This document shows, piece after piece, positions 49,061 through 57,507 of a stretch of DNA of 60,000 nucleotides; the first letter of the stretch is position 1; the number at the start of each line of letters is the position of its first letter. The stretch covers positions 1-60,000 of the forward strand of contig CAMFKP010000017.1 in assembly GCA_945957385.1 (NCBI GenBank), in the 5' to 3' direction. Both the position numbers and the translations under genes were made by a program. Source of the DNA: an uncultured Aeromonadaceae bacterium. GTDB lineage: Bacteria; Pseudomonadota; Gammaproteobacteria; Enterobacterales; Aeromonadaceae. The notes below the pieces were generated by a model. It had not been told where the DNA came from. It searched no databases and saw only the letters and a program-made list of their open reading frames with translations.

Positions 49061-49082
49061 AAAAAACCCACCCAGTGCGGGT
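49061..49082 (-). terminator. Terminator-like attenuator just before urtA
   Basis: On the minus strand ACCCGC-ACTGG-GTGGGT with six T forms a Rho-independent terminator shape, ending only about 18 bases before the urtA ATG. Any urtA promoter upstream must read through it. Confidence 0.6.
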
Positions 49083-49090
49083 CATCTTGG

Positions 49091-49111
49091 CCGGTGGAGT
49101 TAAGCCACCGG
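49091..49111 (-). other. Hairpin between gntR and urtA
   Basis: CCGGTGG and CCACCGG pair around a 7-base loop, just upstream of the attenuator-like terminator. Its CCACC arm could instead pair with GGTGG in the terminator, giving an alternative fold. Confidence 0.5.
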
Positions 49112-49140
49112 AGGGTGACGCGTGTTTGTAAAGCACTGAC

Positions 49141-49887
49141 TCATACTTCTTGTGGAGTACCCAGTTGCAGCCGTGACCGTTCCCGGGCCACATGCAGCTT
49201 ATGCAGGGTGATTTTGCGTACCTCGGCCTTGCTGGCCTCGATATGCGATTTGAGCAGTCGCAGCGCCTCCTCGCTGCGACGCTTGAGCACGGCACCGAGA
49301 ATGGCGCCATGTTCGGCATAGGTGGCCGATATCCGCATCTCCTGCGTGAAATCGAGCCGCCGTATGATGCGGATGCGTTCACTGACCGCCTGATGGATGG
49401 CCGCCATCTCCTGATTGCCGGTCGCCGCGACCAACAGGCAGTGAAAGCGTTCATCCAGACGCGAGACCTCGTCACCACTGGTCAGCCGCTGGCCCTCTGC
49501 CACCAGCCAGGTGGCCTTGAGCTCTTCAAGTTCGTCACCTTGTTGCACGCCATCGCACAGGCGACGCACCGCCGCCTCTTCCAGCACGATGCGTACGTCA
49601 TACAGATCCTCGAAGGTCTTGAAATCGAAGGGCCTGACCTGCCAACCGCTGCGAAAATAGACTTCGACATACCCCTCCTGCTGCAAGCGATAGAGGGCAT
49701 CGCGAACCGGTGTCCGGCTGGCGGCCATCTGTTCGGCCACATCGCTTTCGCTGAACCGATCTCCTGGCAACAGGGCAAAACTGAAGATCTGTTCCTTAAG
49801 GGCGGCATAGATGCGATCCGCCATATTTAACGGCCTGGGTTTCGGCTCCCCTAACGGGCGCCGGATCGGGCTGCGGTTTTGAGTCAT
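49141..49887 (-). CDS. GntR-family (FCD) transcriptional regulator of the urea locus
   Basis: This 248-residue regulator has a GntR winged helix (about 18-85: MADRIYAALKEQIFSFALLPGDRFSESDVAEQMAASRTPVRDALYRLQQEGYVEV) and an all-helical FCD ligand domain. The latter's metal-binding residues include DLYDVRIVLEEAAVRR, DERFH and a final HG pair (YAEHGAILGAV). AAGGAGAG precedes the ATG at 49887; the open frame upstream lies in the urea carboxylase gene. It is the third gene of the operon, so it probably senses a urea-pathway metabolite. Its likely site is the palindrome at 55412-55423. Confidence 0.9.
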   Translation of the reverse strand: MTQNRSPIRRPLGEPKPRPLNMADRIYAALKEQIFSFALLPGDRFSESDVAEQMAASRTPVRDALYRLQQEGYVEVYFRSGWQVRPFDFKTFEDLYDVRIVLEEAAVRRLCDGVQQGDELEELKATWLVAEGQRLTSGDEVSRLDERFHCLLVAATGNQEMAAIHQAVSERIRIIRRLDFTQEMRISATYAEHGAILGAVLKRRSEEALRLLKSHIEASKAEVRKITLHKLHVARERSRLQLGTPQEV

Positions 49888-49897
49888 CGCGCTCTCC

Positions 49898-52800
49898 TTA
49901 CTGCACCGTGACCGCAACCGGATCCAGGTACAGCAAGGCATCACCAGCCTGTACCGGACGCCCTGGCTTGCAGCGCACATGGCTCACTACACCGTCGATG
50001 GCCGCATGGATGGCAAACTCCATCTTCATCGCCTCAACGATCAGCAACGGCTCACCGGCCTGCACGGACTGCCCCTCTTCAACCAGCAACTTCCAGATAT
50101 TGCCGCTGATTTCGGCTTCGACTGGCTGCAGATGCGCTGCCACTGCGGCAGGCTCCGGCGCCTGCTCCTGCAAGGCGGCTACCGTGGCCTCCTCGTTCTG
50201 CCAGCGGGCGATCTCGGCACTGAATGCCAACTGCTGGCGAGCCTTGAAATCGGCAATGCTCTGGGCCTCGTCCTGCAGGAACTGTTCATAGGTTGCCAGC
50301 GAGAAGGTCTCCTGCTCGATACGGATCTCGGCGCGTCCTTCACGAAACGCCTCACGCAGCGCATCCAGCTCAGCCTCACTCACCGGATAGAACTTCACCT
50401 GGTCAAAGAAGCGCAGCAGCCAGGGCTCACCAGAGGCAAACTGTTTGTTTTTCAGAAATTTGTTCCAAATTGGCAGCGTGCGGCCGACCAGCTGGTAACC
50501 CCCAGGCGAGTCCATGCCATAGATGCACATATAGACACCACCGATGCCGACGGTGCCCTCTGCGGTATAGGTCCGTGCCGGATTGTATTTCGAGGTCAAC
50601 AACCGGTGACGCGGATCGACCGGCACCGCGCACGGTGCCCCCAGATAAACATCCCCCAAGCCCAGCACCATGTAGCGGGCATCAAACAGAATGTCGCGCA
50701 CCTGCTCACGGCTATCGAGACCGTTGATGCGCTGGATGAAATCGACATTGTTGGGTAACCAAGGCGCGGTATCGCGCACCGACTGCCGATAGCGGGAGAC
50801 CGCGTCCAGCGTGGCCGAGTCTTCAAACGCCATCGGCAGGTACACCACGCGGCTAGGCACCTGCATCTGGCTGACTGGCGGCAACCGGGCCTCCCGGCCC
50901 AGTAATGCGGCGATCAGCTCGCGCTGGTGGATTTGCCGGCTGTCATAGCGGATCTGCAGGGAACGGACACCGGGCGCCAGTTCAGCGATCCCGGGGATCG
51001 GCTCCGCGCTTAACGATTCCATCAGCGCATGAATGCGCATCCGCAACCGCAGATCGAGCACGTTGTCGCCGTATTCCAGCAGGATGTATTTATCACCCGC
51101 CTGGCGATAAGCCACCGATGGGCGGTCTCCTTGCGCCGGCAGGCTGGCCAACACACAGGCGGAGACCGTGGTCGTCGGCTGCAGTGTCGGTACCACATGG
51201 GGTGGCAGGCCAGGGGCAACCAGATGGGCAATGGCATGATCCCAGGCCAGTTCGCAGGCCAACGCCTCGTCAAATCCCAGCGCGCGGAAACGGATGCGGT
51301 CACCGGGCTTGACCTGTCCTACTTTCCATAACTCGGCCTTGGCAATCGTCACCGGACAGACAAAGCCGCCGAGGCTGGGACCATCATGGGTCAGGATCAC
51401 CGGCATATCGCCCGTGAAGTTGATGCTGCCGATGGCATATTCACAATCGTGAATATTTGAGGGGTGCAAGCCGGCTTCGCCACCATCGGTGCGTGTCCAG
51501 CACGGTTTCGGGCCCACCAGGCGCACACCCAGCCGATTGGAGTTGTAATGCACTTCCCAATCCGTGGAAAAAAAGGCGTCAATCGACTCGGCAGTAAAGA
51601 AATCCGGTGCCCCGTGCGGCCCGTAAAGCACGCCGATCTCCCACAGATGACTGCCGACACTCGCGTCAGGGAAACAGCCATAACCAGGTTCAAGCAGCGC
51701 CGGCAAGGCGTTAAAACAAGCTTCGTGTTCCCACCTCTGCCCTAATGGCAGCACATCCCCGCTCCGTAACGGACGACCGGCATGGCCACCAAACTGTCCC
51801 AGGGCAAACGTGGCACGGCTGCCCAGATAGACCGGCAGATCCAGCCCGCCACGGATGGCCAGATAACAACGACAGCCACGCAACACCTTGCCCATCACCA
51901 GTTGCTGGCCGGCGGCCACGGTGACGGCACAGTGCATCGGCACAGGTTCACCATCCAAGGTAGCGTGTACCTCGCCACCGCACAGAGCGATCACGCTATC
52001 GGCATGAAAACGCAGACTGGGGCCCTGAATCGTGCACTCCAATCCCGCAGCCGCTTCGCCATTGCCGACCAGGCGGTTCGCCAGACGAAACGATCGGTCA
52101 TCCATCGGTCCCGACGGGGGAACGCCGATATCCCAATAACCGACACGGCCGGGGTAATCCTGCACCGTGGTATAGGTCCCTGGGGCCAGGATCTCGATAG
52201 CCTGGGGAGCATAGTCGAGTGTGGCCAACGCCTGGGTAGCCACATCGCCACGCGCAAACCGTTCCCAGCCTGCAATCTGCCGCAAATAATCCAGATTGGT
52301 GGCGATACCGGCGAGTCGGGTCTCGGCCAATGCCACTTGCAAACGGGCAATGGCACTTTGCCGATCCGGACCCCAGACGATCAACTTGGCCAGCATGGGG
52401 TCATAGTGTGGCGACACCTCACTTCCCTGCTCTACCCAGCCATCGACGCGCACCCAGTCATTCTGTAGTGGAAAGCTGACCTCGGTCAGGGTGCCCGGAG
52501 ACGGCTGGAATTGTTTGAGGGGATCCTCGGCGTAAAGCCGCACCTCGATGGCGGCACCGTTAGGCGCAGGCAACGGCTGCAGCACGGGCGGTGTTCCCGC
52601 CGCGATTTGCAGCATCCAGGCCACGAGATCGATGCCGGTGACCCGTTCGGTGATCGGATGCTCTACCTGCAGCCGGGTGTTGACCTCCAGAAAGTAGAAT
52701 TCGTCTCGGGCAGCATCATAAATAAACTCAACCGTGCCCACCGATTGATAGCCAACCGACTCGCCCAGGCTGATTGCCGCTTGCAGCATGGCGCTACGCG

Positions 52801-53548
52801 TGGCGGCGGGCAGTCCCGGCGCCGGCGTCTCCTCGACCACTTTCTGGTTGCGGCGTTGCAAGGAACAATCGCGCTCACCGAGCGCAACAACTGTCCCGGC
52901 ACCATCACCGACTATCTGCACTTCGACGTGACGCGCCGCCTCGACATAACGCTCGATGAACAGGCCGGCATCGTTAAAAAACTGCTCTCCCAGACGCTTG
53001 ACGCTGGCAAATGCGGCAGCCAGTTCATCAGCATCATTACACCGGGTCATACCGATCCCGCCACCGCCAGCGGTGCTCTTGAGCATCAGCGGGTAACCGA
53101 TGCGCTCCGCCTCGGTCAGTGCATGAGCAACTGAATCGAGCAGTCCTGAGCCCGGAGTCAGTGGTACGCCAGCCTGTTCGGCCAATGCCCGAGCCTCATG
53201 CTTGAGTCCGAATTGACGTAACTGGCGCGGTGTCGGGCCGACAAACACCACCCCAGCCGCCGCGCACTGCTCAGCAAAGCCGGCATTCTCCGACAGAAAA
53301 CCATAACCTGGGATGATCGCCTCGGCACCACTTTGCCGAGCCGCTGCCAGGATCTTGTCGGCACGCAGATAGCTATCGGCCGGACTATCCCCCCCCAGGG
53401 CAATGGCCTCATCGGCCAAGCGTACCGGCAAGCTGTGCCGATCGGCATCGGAGTAGACGACAACGCTGGAAATACCCAACTCACGCAAGGTACGCAAAAT
53501 GCGGACTGCAATCTCGCCACGGTTGGCAATCAGGACTTTAGAGAACAT
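49898..53548 (-). CDS. uca: Urea carboxylase, biotin-dependent
   Basis: Urea carboxylase converts urea, bicarbonate and ATP to allophanate. The 1216-residue protein has biotin carboxylase (1-450: FSKVLIANRGEIAVRILRTL, KSTAGGGGIGMTRC, VNTRLQVEHPITE) and then the carboxyltransferase domains of KipA/KipI type (about 465-1110: GVPPSGPMDDRSFRLANRLVGN, GGFVCPVTIAKAELWKVGQVKPGDRIRF). A C-terminal biotin carrier domain holds the biotinyl lysine in VEAMKMEF. Length fits the family. The ATG at 53548 has AAGGAAG upstream. It lies 17 bases after the allophanate hydrolase gene. No DUF1989 guanidine-pathway partners are present, so urea rather than guanidine is the likely substrate. Confidence 0.95.
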   Translation of the reverse strand: MFSKVLIANRGEIAVRILRTLRELGISSVVVYSDADRHSLPVRLADEAIALGGDSPADSYLRADKILAAARQSGAEAIIPGYGFLSENAGFAEQCAAAGVVFVGPTPRQLRQFGLKHEARALAEQAGVPLTPGSGLLDSVAHALTEAERIGYPLMLKSTAGGGGIGMTRCNDADELAAAFASVKRLGEQFFNDAGLFIERYVEAARHVEVQIVGDGAGTVVALGERDCSLQRRNQKVVEETPAPGLPAATRSAMLQAAISLGESVGYQSVGTVEFIYDAARDEFYFLEVNTRLQVEHPITERVTGIDLVAWMLQIAAGTPPVLQPLPAPNGAAIEVRLYAEDPLKQFQPSPGTLTEVSFPLQNDWVRVDGWVEQGSEVSPHYDPMLAKLIVWGPDRQSAIARLQVALAETRLAGIATNLDYLRQIAGWERFARGDVATQALATLDYAPQAIEILAPGTYTTVQDYPGRVGYWDIGVPPSGPMDDRSFRLANRLVGNGEAAAGLECTIQGPSLRFHADSVIALCGGEVHATLDGEPVPMHCAVTVAAGQQLVMGKVLRGCRCYLAIRGGLDLPVYLGSRATFALGQFGGHAGRPLRSGDVLPLGQRWEHEACFNALPALLEPGYGCFPDASVGSHLWEIGVLYGPHGAPDFFTAESIDAFFSTDWEVHYNSNRLGVRLVGPKPCWTRTDGGEAGLHPSNIHDCEYAIGSINFTGDMPVILTHDGPSLGGFVCPVTIAKAELWKVGQVKPGDRIRFRALGFDEALACELAWDHAIAHLVAPGLPPHVVPTLQPTTTVSACVLASLPAQGDRPSVAYRQAGDKYILLEYGDNVLDLRLRMRIHALMESLSAEPIPGIAELAPGVRSLQIRYDSRQIHQRELIAALLGREARLPPVSQMQVPSRVVYLPMAFEDSATLDAVSRYRQSVRDTAPWLPNNVDFIQRINGLDSREQVRDILFDARYMVLGLGDVYLGAPCAVPVDPRHRLLTSKYNPARTYTAEGTVGIGGVYMCIYGMDSPGGYQLVGRTLPIWNKFLKNKQFASGEPWLLRFFDQVKFYPVSEAELDALREAFREGRAEIRIEQETFSLATYEQFLQDEAQSIADFKARQQLAFSAEIARWQNEEATVAALQEQAPEPAAVAAHLQPVEAEISGNIWKLLVEEGQSVQAGEPLLIVEAMKMEFAIHAAIDGVVSHVRCKPGRPVQAGDALLYLDPVAVTVQ

Positions 53549-53565
53549 GGTGACTTCCTTTTCGA

Positions 53566-55386
53566 TTAACGGGGGCATTGGCTTTGCAAGTAGCTGCGCC
53601 AGCCGCCAAATGAGGTGATCTCGAGCGCGCCATCCAGTGCCGCTGGCTCACAGATGAATCCTTTAACGCACCGACCATCCGCCAGCCGCACGGTGCCAAG
53701 CCCAAGCGGCGACGGGATACCGGCAAGAAAGTCGGCCCATGCCCCCTTGGGAAGCGCCCAGAGTTCCAGCTCTATCGCGGCGCCATTGACACTGGCTACC
53801 AGCGCTGGTTTCGGCGGCGTACTGTTTGCTATTGCAAACAGTCGGTAGTGATCTGCGCTACGGGTGCGCTCAAGCAGCACGGCGCCACGACTGGTCAGTT
53901 CATGATTGAGCGGCATGCCGCTGAGGTGCGCGCCCACTACCGCGATCGGTAACGCATCTGCCGGCAGCGTGTACGCTGGCAACGTCGACAAGGGTATGGC
54001 TTTTGCAGTGGCCCCCAGCGTCAGCCCCGCCTGTGCCAACCGTTGTTGCCAGCGCTCGCCGAACTCGGCCATGGCCAACTCATGCCACGCCGGTGCAATC
54101 AACGTGATCCCGGCCGGCAGGCCGTCAGCACGGAATCCAGCCGGTAAGGCCAGCGCAGCACAATCGGCCAGGTTAACGAAATTGGTGTAGGTACCCAGCC
54201 AGCTGTTGACCTCGACGGGTTGGGCCATCACTTGGGCAGTGGTTGGCAGCAAGGGCGAAGTCGGAACCAGTAAGGCATCGAAGGTGTCGAAGGTCGCCAA
54301 GATTTGCCGCTGCAACGCCATGCGCTGGTATTCCGCCCGATAAGCGTCCGTGGCCGCCAAACCGACCGCGCCGGAGACGATGCCGGCAACCGTCGCATCC
54401 ATCTTGTCGCTGTGTTCGGCAAGGAATCCTTCGAGGACCACATGACGCTCGGCAATCCAGGGGCCGTCATAGAGCAAACGGGCCAGTGCAAACATCGGTT
54501 CGAAATCAATTTCGGTGAGCTCGGCACCGGCGGCACGCAGCTGAGCGCATGCCTGCTCAAAGGCCTCTCGTTGCGCGTCATCACCAAACCATGGACGGTT
54601 GGCTGGCACCGCCAAGCGAGGCCGAGCCCCCCATGTCGCACGTGGCAATGGGCGAGGCGCCAAGCGGGAGTAGGCGTCTAATGCATCAAACGCCGACATG
54701 ATGTGCGCCAGCGTCCGCGCATCGGCGACGGTTAACGCAAAGATCGACACACAATCCAGGGAGCGACAGGCCGGTACCACACCCCGCGTACTGAAGGCGC
54801 CACGGGTTGGTTTCCAGCCCACCAGGTTGTTGAAGCCCGCGGGAACACGCCCAGATCCTGCAGTATCGGTACCCAGTGCAAACGGCACCACTCCCCGTGC
54901 AACCAGCGAAGCGGAACCTGAGCTGGAGCCGCCGCTGATATACTCGGCGTTGAAGCTGTTAGGTACCGCACCGTAAGGGGAGCGTGTCCCCACCAGGCCA
55001 GTGGCAAATTGATCAAGATTGGTCTTGCCCAGAACGACGGCACCTGCTGCCTTGAGACGTGCCACAACCTCGGCATCGGCATCTGCCAGATAGGCATAGG
55101 CAGGACAAGCCGCCGTGGTCGGTAATCCCGCGACATCGATGTTGTCTTTCACAGCAAACGGGATGCCGTAGAGCGGCAGTTTGCTGTGATCACCACCAAC
55201 ACTGTCCAGCAATTGCTGCAAGCGCCGTAACTCGTTATCCAGCTGTGAGGCCGAAATCAATGAGATCCAGGCAGGATCCGAACCATCACATTGCTCGAGC
55301 ACCCCATGCAGCATCTGCGGTGCTTGCTGCTCACCACTACGGTAAGCCCGCTGCCAATCCGTCAGTGTCCATCCCTTGGTTTTCAT
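53566..55386 (-). CDS. atzF: Allophanate hydrolase
   Basis: Allophanate hydrolase splits allophanate to ammonia and CO2, completing urea breakdown. The 606-residue protein has an amidase-signature domain with the Ser-cisSer-Lys triad at Lys80, Ser154 and Ser178 (PFAVKDNID, GGSSSGS, TDTAGSGRVPA). The spacings of 74 and 24 equal AtzF Lys91, Ser165 and Ser189. A C-terminal gamma-glutamylcyclotransferase-like domain follows (LPIAVVGAHLSGMPLNHELTSRGA, about 475-600). The ATG at 55386 is chosen because AAAGGTG lies upstream. Two earlier ATGs fall inside the operator and promoter. It is the first gene of the urea operon. Confidence 0.95.
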   Translation of the reverse strand: MKTKGWTLTDWQRAYRSGEQQAPQMLHGVLEQCDGSDPAWISLISASQLDNELRRLQQLLDSVGGDHSKLPLYGIPFAVKDNIDVAGLPTTAACPAYAYLADADAEVVARLKAAGAVVLGKTNLDQFATGLVGTRSPYGAVPNSFNAEYISGGSSSGSASLVARGVVPFALGTDTAGSGRVPAGFNNLVGWKPTRGAFSTRGVVPACRSLDCVSIFALTVADARTLAHIMSAFDALDAYSRLAPRPLPRATWGARPRLAVPANRPWFGDDAQREAFEQACAQLRAAGAELTEIDFEPMFALARLLYDGPWIAERHVVLEGFLAEHSDKMDATVAGIVSGAVGLAATDAYRAEYQRMALQRQILATFDTFDALLVPTSPLLPTTAQVMAQPVEVNSWLGTYTNFVNLADCAALALPAGFRADGLPAGITLIAPAWHELAMAEFGERWQQRLAQAGLTLGATAKAIPLSTLPAYTLPADALPIAVVGAHLSGMPLNHELTSRGAVLLERTRSADHYRLFAIANSTPPKPALVASVNGAAIELELWALPKGAWADFLAGIPSPLGLGTVRLADGRCVKGFICEPAALDGALEITSFGGWRSYLQSQCPR

Positions 55387-55405
55387 CCCTGCACTCACCT
55401 TTGCG

Positions 55406-55435
55406 CTCATACTTGTATACAAGATTGAATATCAA
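55406..55435 (-). promoter_or_regulatory. Alternative sigma-70 promoter of the urea operon
   Basis: Read on the minus strand, TTGATA (55435-55430, 5 of 6) and TATGAG (55411-55406, 4 of 6) are 18 bp apart. The palindrome lies between them. This may be used instead of, or beside, the sigma-54-like element that overlaps its -35 box. Confidence 0.35.
55412..55423 (-). promoter_or_regulatory. Perfect palindromic operator, GntR type
   Basis: CTTGTATACAAG is a perfect 12-bp palindrome with the TTGTATACAA core favoured by FCD-type GntR regulators. It covers about -3 to +9 of the predicted sigma-54 start, so a bound regulator would block transcription. The GntR protein encoded in the same operon is the natural candidate. 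Confidence 0.7.
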
Positions 55436-55446
55436 GGTGCGTGCCA
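55431..55446 (-). promoter_or_regulatory. Sigma-54-like promoter of the urea operon
   Basis: On the minus strand TGGCACG, four bases and TTGAT match the consensus TGGCACG-N4-TTGCW except for A in place of C in the -12 GC. GG and GA are exactly 10 bp apart. The predicted start is near 55420, 34 bases before the ATG. Confidence 0.5.
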
Positions 55447-55487
55447 GGTTTGTTTTTTGGTTAACTCCTGACTAATAAATGCTTCTA

Positions 55488-55500
55488 TATCAATTAATTA
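55488..55500 (+). promoter_or_regulatory. IHF binding site
   Basis: TATCAATTAATTA fits the IHF consensus WATCAANNNNTTR exactly. It is centred near -74 from the predicted sigma-54 start, between the promoter and the NtrC-like sites, where DNA bending would be useful. Confidence 0.55.
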
Positions 55501-55558
55501 TGTTCACAGACTGGTCAATGTCAGCCACTGTTTAAAGCGCGATTGGGCCAAATGCGTC

Positions 55559-55594
55559 TGCACCAGCATGTCACATGTTAACTAGGCTGGTGCA
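55559..55594. promoter_or_regulatory. NtrC-like enhancer half-sites in inverted order
   Basis: TGCACCAGC (55559-55567) and GCTGGTGCA (55586-55594) are perfect inverted copies, each containing the NtrC half-site TGCACCA. Each is followed by a poorly matching second half, suggesting two NtrC sites about 19 bp apart, centred near -147 and -166. The sequence between contains CATGT-C-ACATG. Confidence 0.5.
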
Positions 55595-55636
55595 CTGTGG
55601 CGGGGAGTTGCGCAGTGAGTCCGGCTGCCGAACTCC

Positions 55637-55674
55637 AAAACAAAAGGCCCCCAGCATCAACTGCTAGGGGCCTT
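55637..55674 (-). terminator. Terminator of the ycgL-mltB-ycgN run
   Basis: AAGGCCCC-c-AGCA and TGCT-a-GGGGCCTT form a long stem. On the minus strand it ends in TTTTGTTTT, about 35 bases after the ycgN stop. Confidence 0.85.
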
Positions 55675-55709
55675 GGCGGTGCGCCAATTATAACGGGCGA
55701 AAAGTGCGC

Positions 55710-56150
55710 TTAGAAACCCAGTGGCCAGGTAACAATATGCTCTTCCCATTCGCCGGCGTGGCGTTCATGAATCACCTTGTTGCGGATCGACTGACCGGCG
55801 GCATGCATCGCAGAGCGGCTGCCCGTCAACAAGGGATGCCACTCCGGCAAGGGATCACCTTCAGCCAGACGGCGATAGGCACAGGTAATGGGTAACCAGT
55901 GAAACTCCGCAATCTTGTCGATGGTCAATTGCAGGCAGTCTGGCATCAAGCGAAAACGGTTCTCGTAGTTAGCGCACTGGCAACTTTTCAGATTCAGCAA
56001 ATCGCAGGCAACATTGGTAAACACCAATTCCCCACTCTCCTCATCCTCAAGCTTCACCAGACAGCATTTGCCACAACCATCGCACAGCGATTCCCACTCG
56101 GACTGCGACATCTCATCCAGGCGTTTTTGTTCCCAAAATCGCGCCGTCAT
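55710..56150 (-). CDS. ycgN: YcgN-family cysteine cluster protein (UPF0260)
   Basis: This 146-residue protein contains the cysteine pattern [15 protein letters not shown] near the N-terminus and further cysteines in [20 protein letters not shown] and ITCAYR. That is the YkgJ/YcgN type of putative metal or iron-sulfur cluster protein of unknown function. The length and the closing HIVTWPL segment match E. coli YcgN. It starts at the stop codon of the mltB-type gene (one-base overlap). Confidence 0.92.
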   Translation of the reverse strand: MTARFWEQKRLDEMSQSEWESLCDGCGKCCLVKLEDEESGELVFTNVACDLLNLKSCQCANYENRFRLMPDCLQLTIDKIAEFHWLPITCAYRRLAEGDPLPEWHPLLTGSRSAMHAAGQSIRNKVIHERHAGEWEEHIVTWPLGF

Positions 56151-57121
56151 CAGGATTTCCCCACGATACGATCAGCAAGGTAGCCCACGGCCACGACGAA
56201 GTAATTGGAGCGATTCCAACCCATCAACGCCTTATAGTTGTCATAAGCAAGATAAGCGCGCCCTTCACGATCATCCGGCATGACCAACGATGCCTGCTGG
56301 CCAAGGTGCGGCAACGCCGAACCATCCAGATTGCGCACCCCCAGGGCTTGCCACTCGGCTAGCGGCTTACTCACCGCAACCCCTAGCTGTTTGGCATCAA
56401 TGCTTGCCGGCGCTTTTACGCGCCGCGCCCAGGTTTCATCCTCTTTCCAGCCATGCTGCTGCAAATAATGCGCAGCAGAACCGAATACATCCGGAAGCGA
56501 ATGCCACAAGTCCTTGCGACCATCGCCATCTTGATCAACAGCAAAATTCAAAAACGAGCTCGGCATGAATTGCACCTGACCCATGGCACCCGCCCAGGAA
56601 CCTTTGAGGGTTTCCGGAGTTGCGTGCCCCTCATCGATAATGCGTAACGCAGCAAACAGCTCTTTTTTGAAGAAGGCTTCACGCCGCCCTTCATAAGCCA
56701 GCGTAGCCAGTGATGACACCAGCGAATATTTACCAGTCAACTTACCGAAATTGGTTTCTATCCCCCAGAGCGCAACGATAAAACGCGGCTGCACGCCATA
56801 CTGTTTGCCCACTTGCTGCAATAACGCATAGTGCTGACGGTAGAGGCGTTGCGCCTGTTTAACCTTCCATTCAGGAACGGCCTTGGGCAGATAGGTATCC
56901 AGCGTGAGTTTGAACTCGGGCTGGTTACGATCATTTTTGACCGCCCGCTCGATAAACTGAACATGTTCAAATGCACTCTGGACTGTCTTGGCCGGTATCC
57001 CTTGGGCCACAGCTTCTGCTTGCAAATTGACAACATACTGCTCAAAGCTGACATCCGGCACTGCCTGAGCGCTCAGGGACAAACCAGCCAACAGCATCAT
57101 CAACCAGGGTTTAAATCTCAT
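56150..57121 (-). CDS. Lytic murein transglycosylase, MltB family (GH103)
   Basis: This 323-residue enzyme cleaves peptidoglycan strands with formation of 1,6-anhydromuramic acid. A signal peptide ([14 protein letters not shown], cut before VPD) has no lipobox cysteine, so the protein is soluble in the periplasm, unlike lipoprotein MltB. The catalytic glutamate is in [41 protein letters not shown] and the C-terminal [14 protein letters not shown] are family marks. It overlaps ycgL by 4 bases (ATGA) and ycgN by one, forming a coupled three-gene operon. Confidence 0.92.
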   Translation of the reverse strand: MRFKPWLMMLLAGLSLSAQAVPDVSFEQYVVNLQAEAVAQGIPAKTVQSAFEHVQFIERAVKNDRNQPEFKLTLDTYLPKAVPEWKVKQAQRLYRQHYALLQQVGKQYGVQPRFIVALWGIETNFGKLTGKYSLVSSLATLAYEGRREAFFKKELFAALRIIDEGHATPETLKGSWAGAMGQVQFMPSSFLNFAVDQDGDGRKDLWHSLPDVFGSAAHYLQQHGWKEDETWARRVKAPASIDAKQLGVAVSKPLAEWQALGVRNLDGSALPHLGQQASLVMPDDREGRAYLAYDNYKALMGWNRSNYFVVAVGYLADRIVGKS

Positions 57122-57402
57122 GTGTATTTTTCCAATCCAAGTTGCTGACGATGTTGTTGCAACAAATTAGGTACAGGCGGAGGGAGCTGCAGAAAATAAC
57201 CCTGCTGTTGTAACGCCTCTAGCAGTTTCGGTTTATCCACCAGCGCAAGACGCTCACGTGAATCCAGTGGCAGCAACATAACAAACTGCGGCTTGCCAAA
57301 CAGAGTCATCAACTCTGCCGGAACGCATGAAAAATCATCGCGGCGACAAAGGTAGAGATAGGTCTCGGCTTTTTTCGAGCTTTTATATACGGCACAGATC
57401 AT
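57118..57402 (-). CDS. ycgL: YcgL domain protein (UPF0745)
   Basis: This 94-residue protein has the YcgL fold sequence: MICAVYKSSKKAETYLYL at the N-terminus, FGKPQFVMLLPL in the middle and a GYFLQLPPP end. Its function is unknown. It is divergent from minC and first in the ycgL-mltB-ycgN operon, the same neighbourhood as in E. coli and Vibrio. Confidence 0.92.
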   Translation of the reverse strand: MICAVYKSSKKAETYLYLCRRDDFSCVPAELMTLFGKPQFVMLLPLDSRERLALVDKPKLLEALQQQGYFLQLPPPVPNLLQQHRQQLGLEKYT

Positions 57403-57507
57403 GGAACGACTTAAAATTCGCGGGGTTTGTTGCCTGAAAGAGTGGCTGACTATAACATGTGGCTCGCTATAACAATAAGGCTTTTCCTCGTCAACGGAGT
57501 GCTGTAA

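Noticed and set aside
51782..52468. A 228-codon plus-strand open frame opposite urea carboxylase
   Set aside because: It is antisense to a well-supported biotin carboxylase/KipA region, with no ribosome binding site or family pattern. It reflects codon bias of the real gene.
55424..55560. Guanidine-I (ykkC) riboswitch before the urea operon
   Set aside because: No conserved ACGR-type stems were found, and the predicted transcript starts too close to the gene to contain one.
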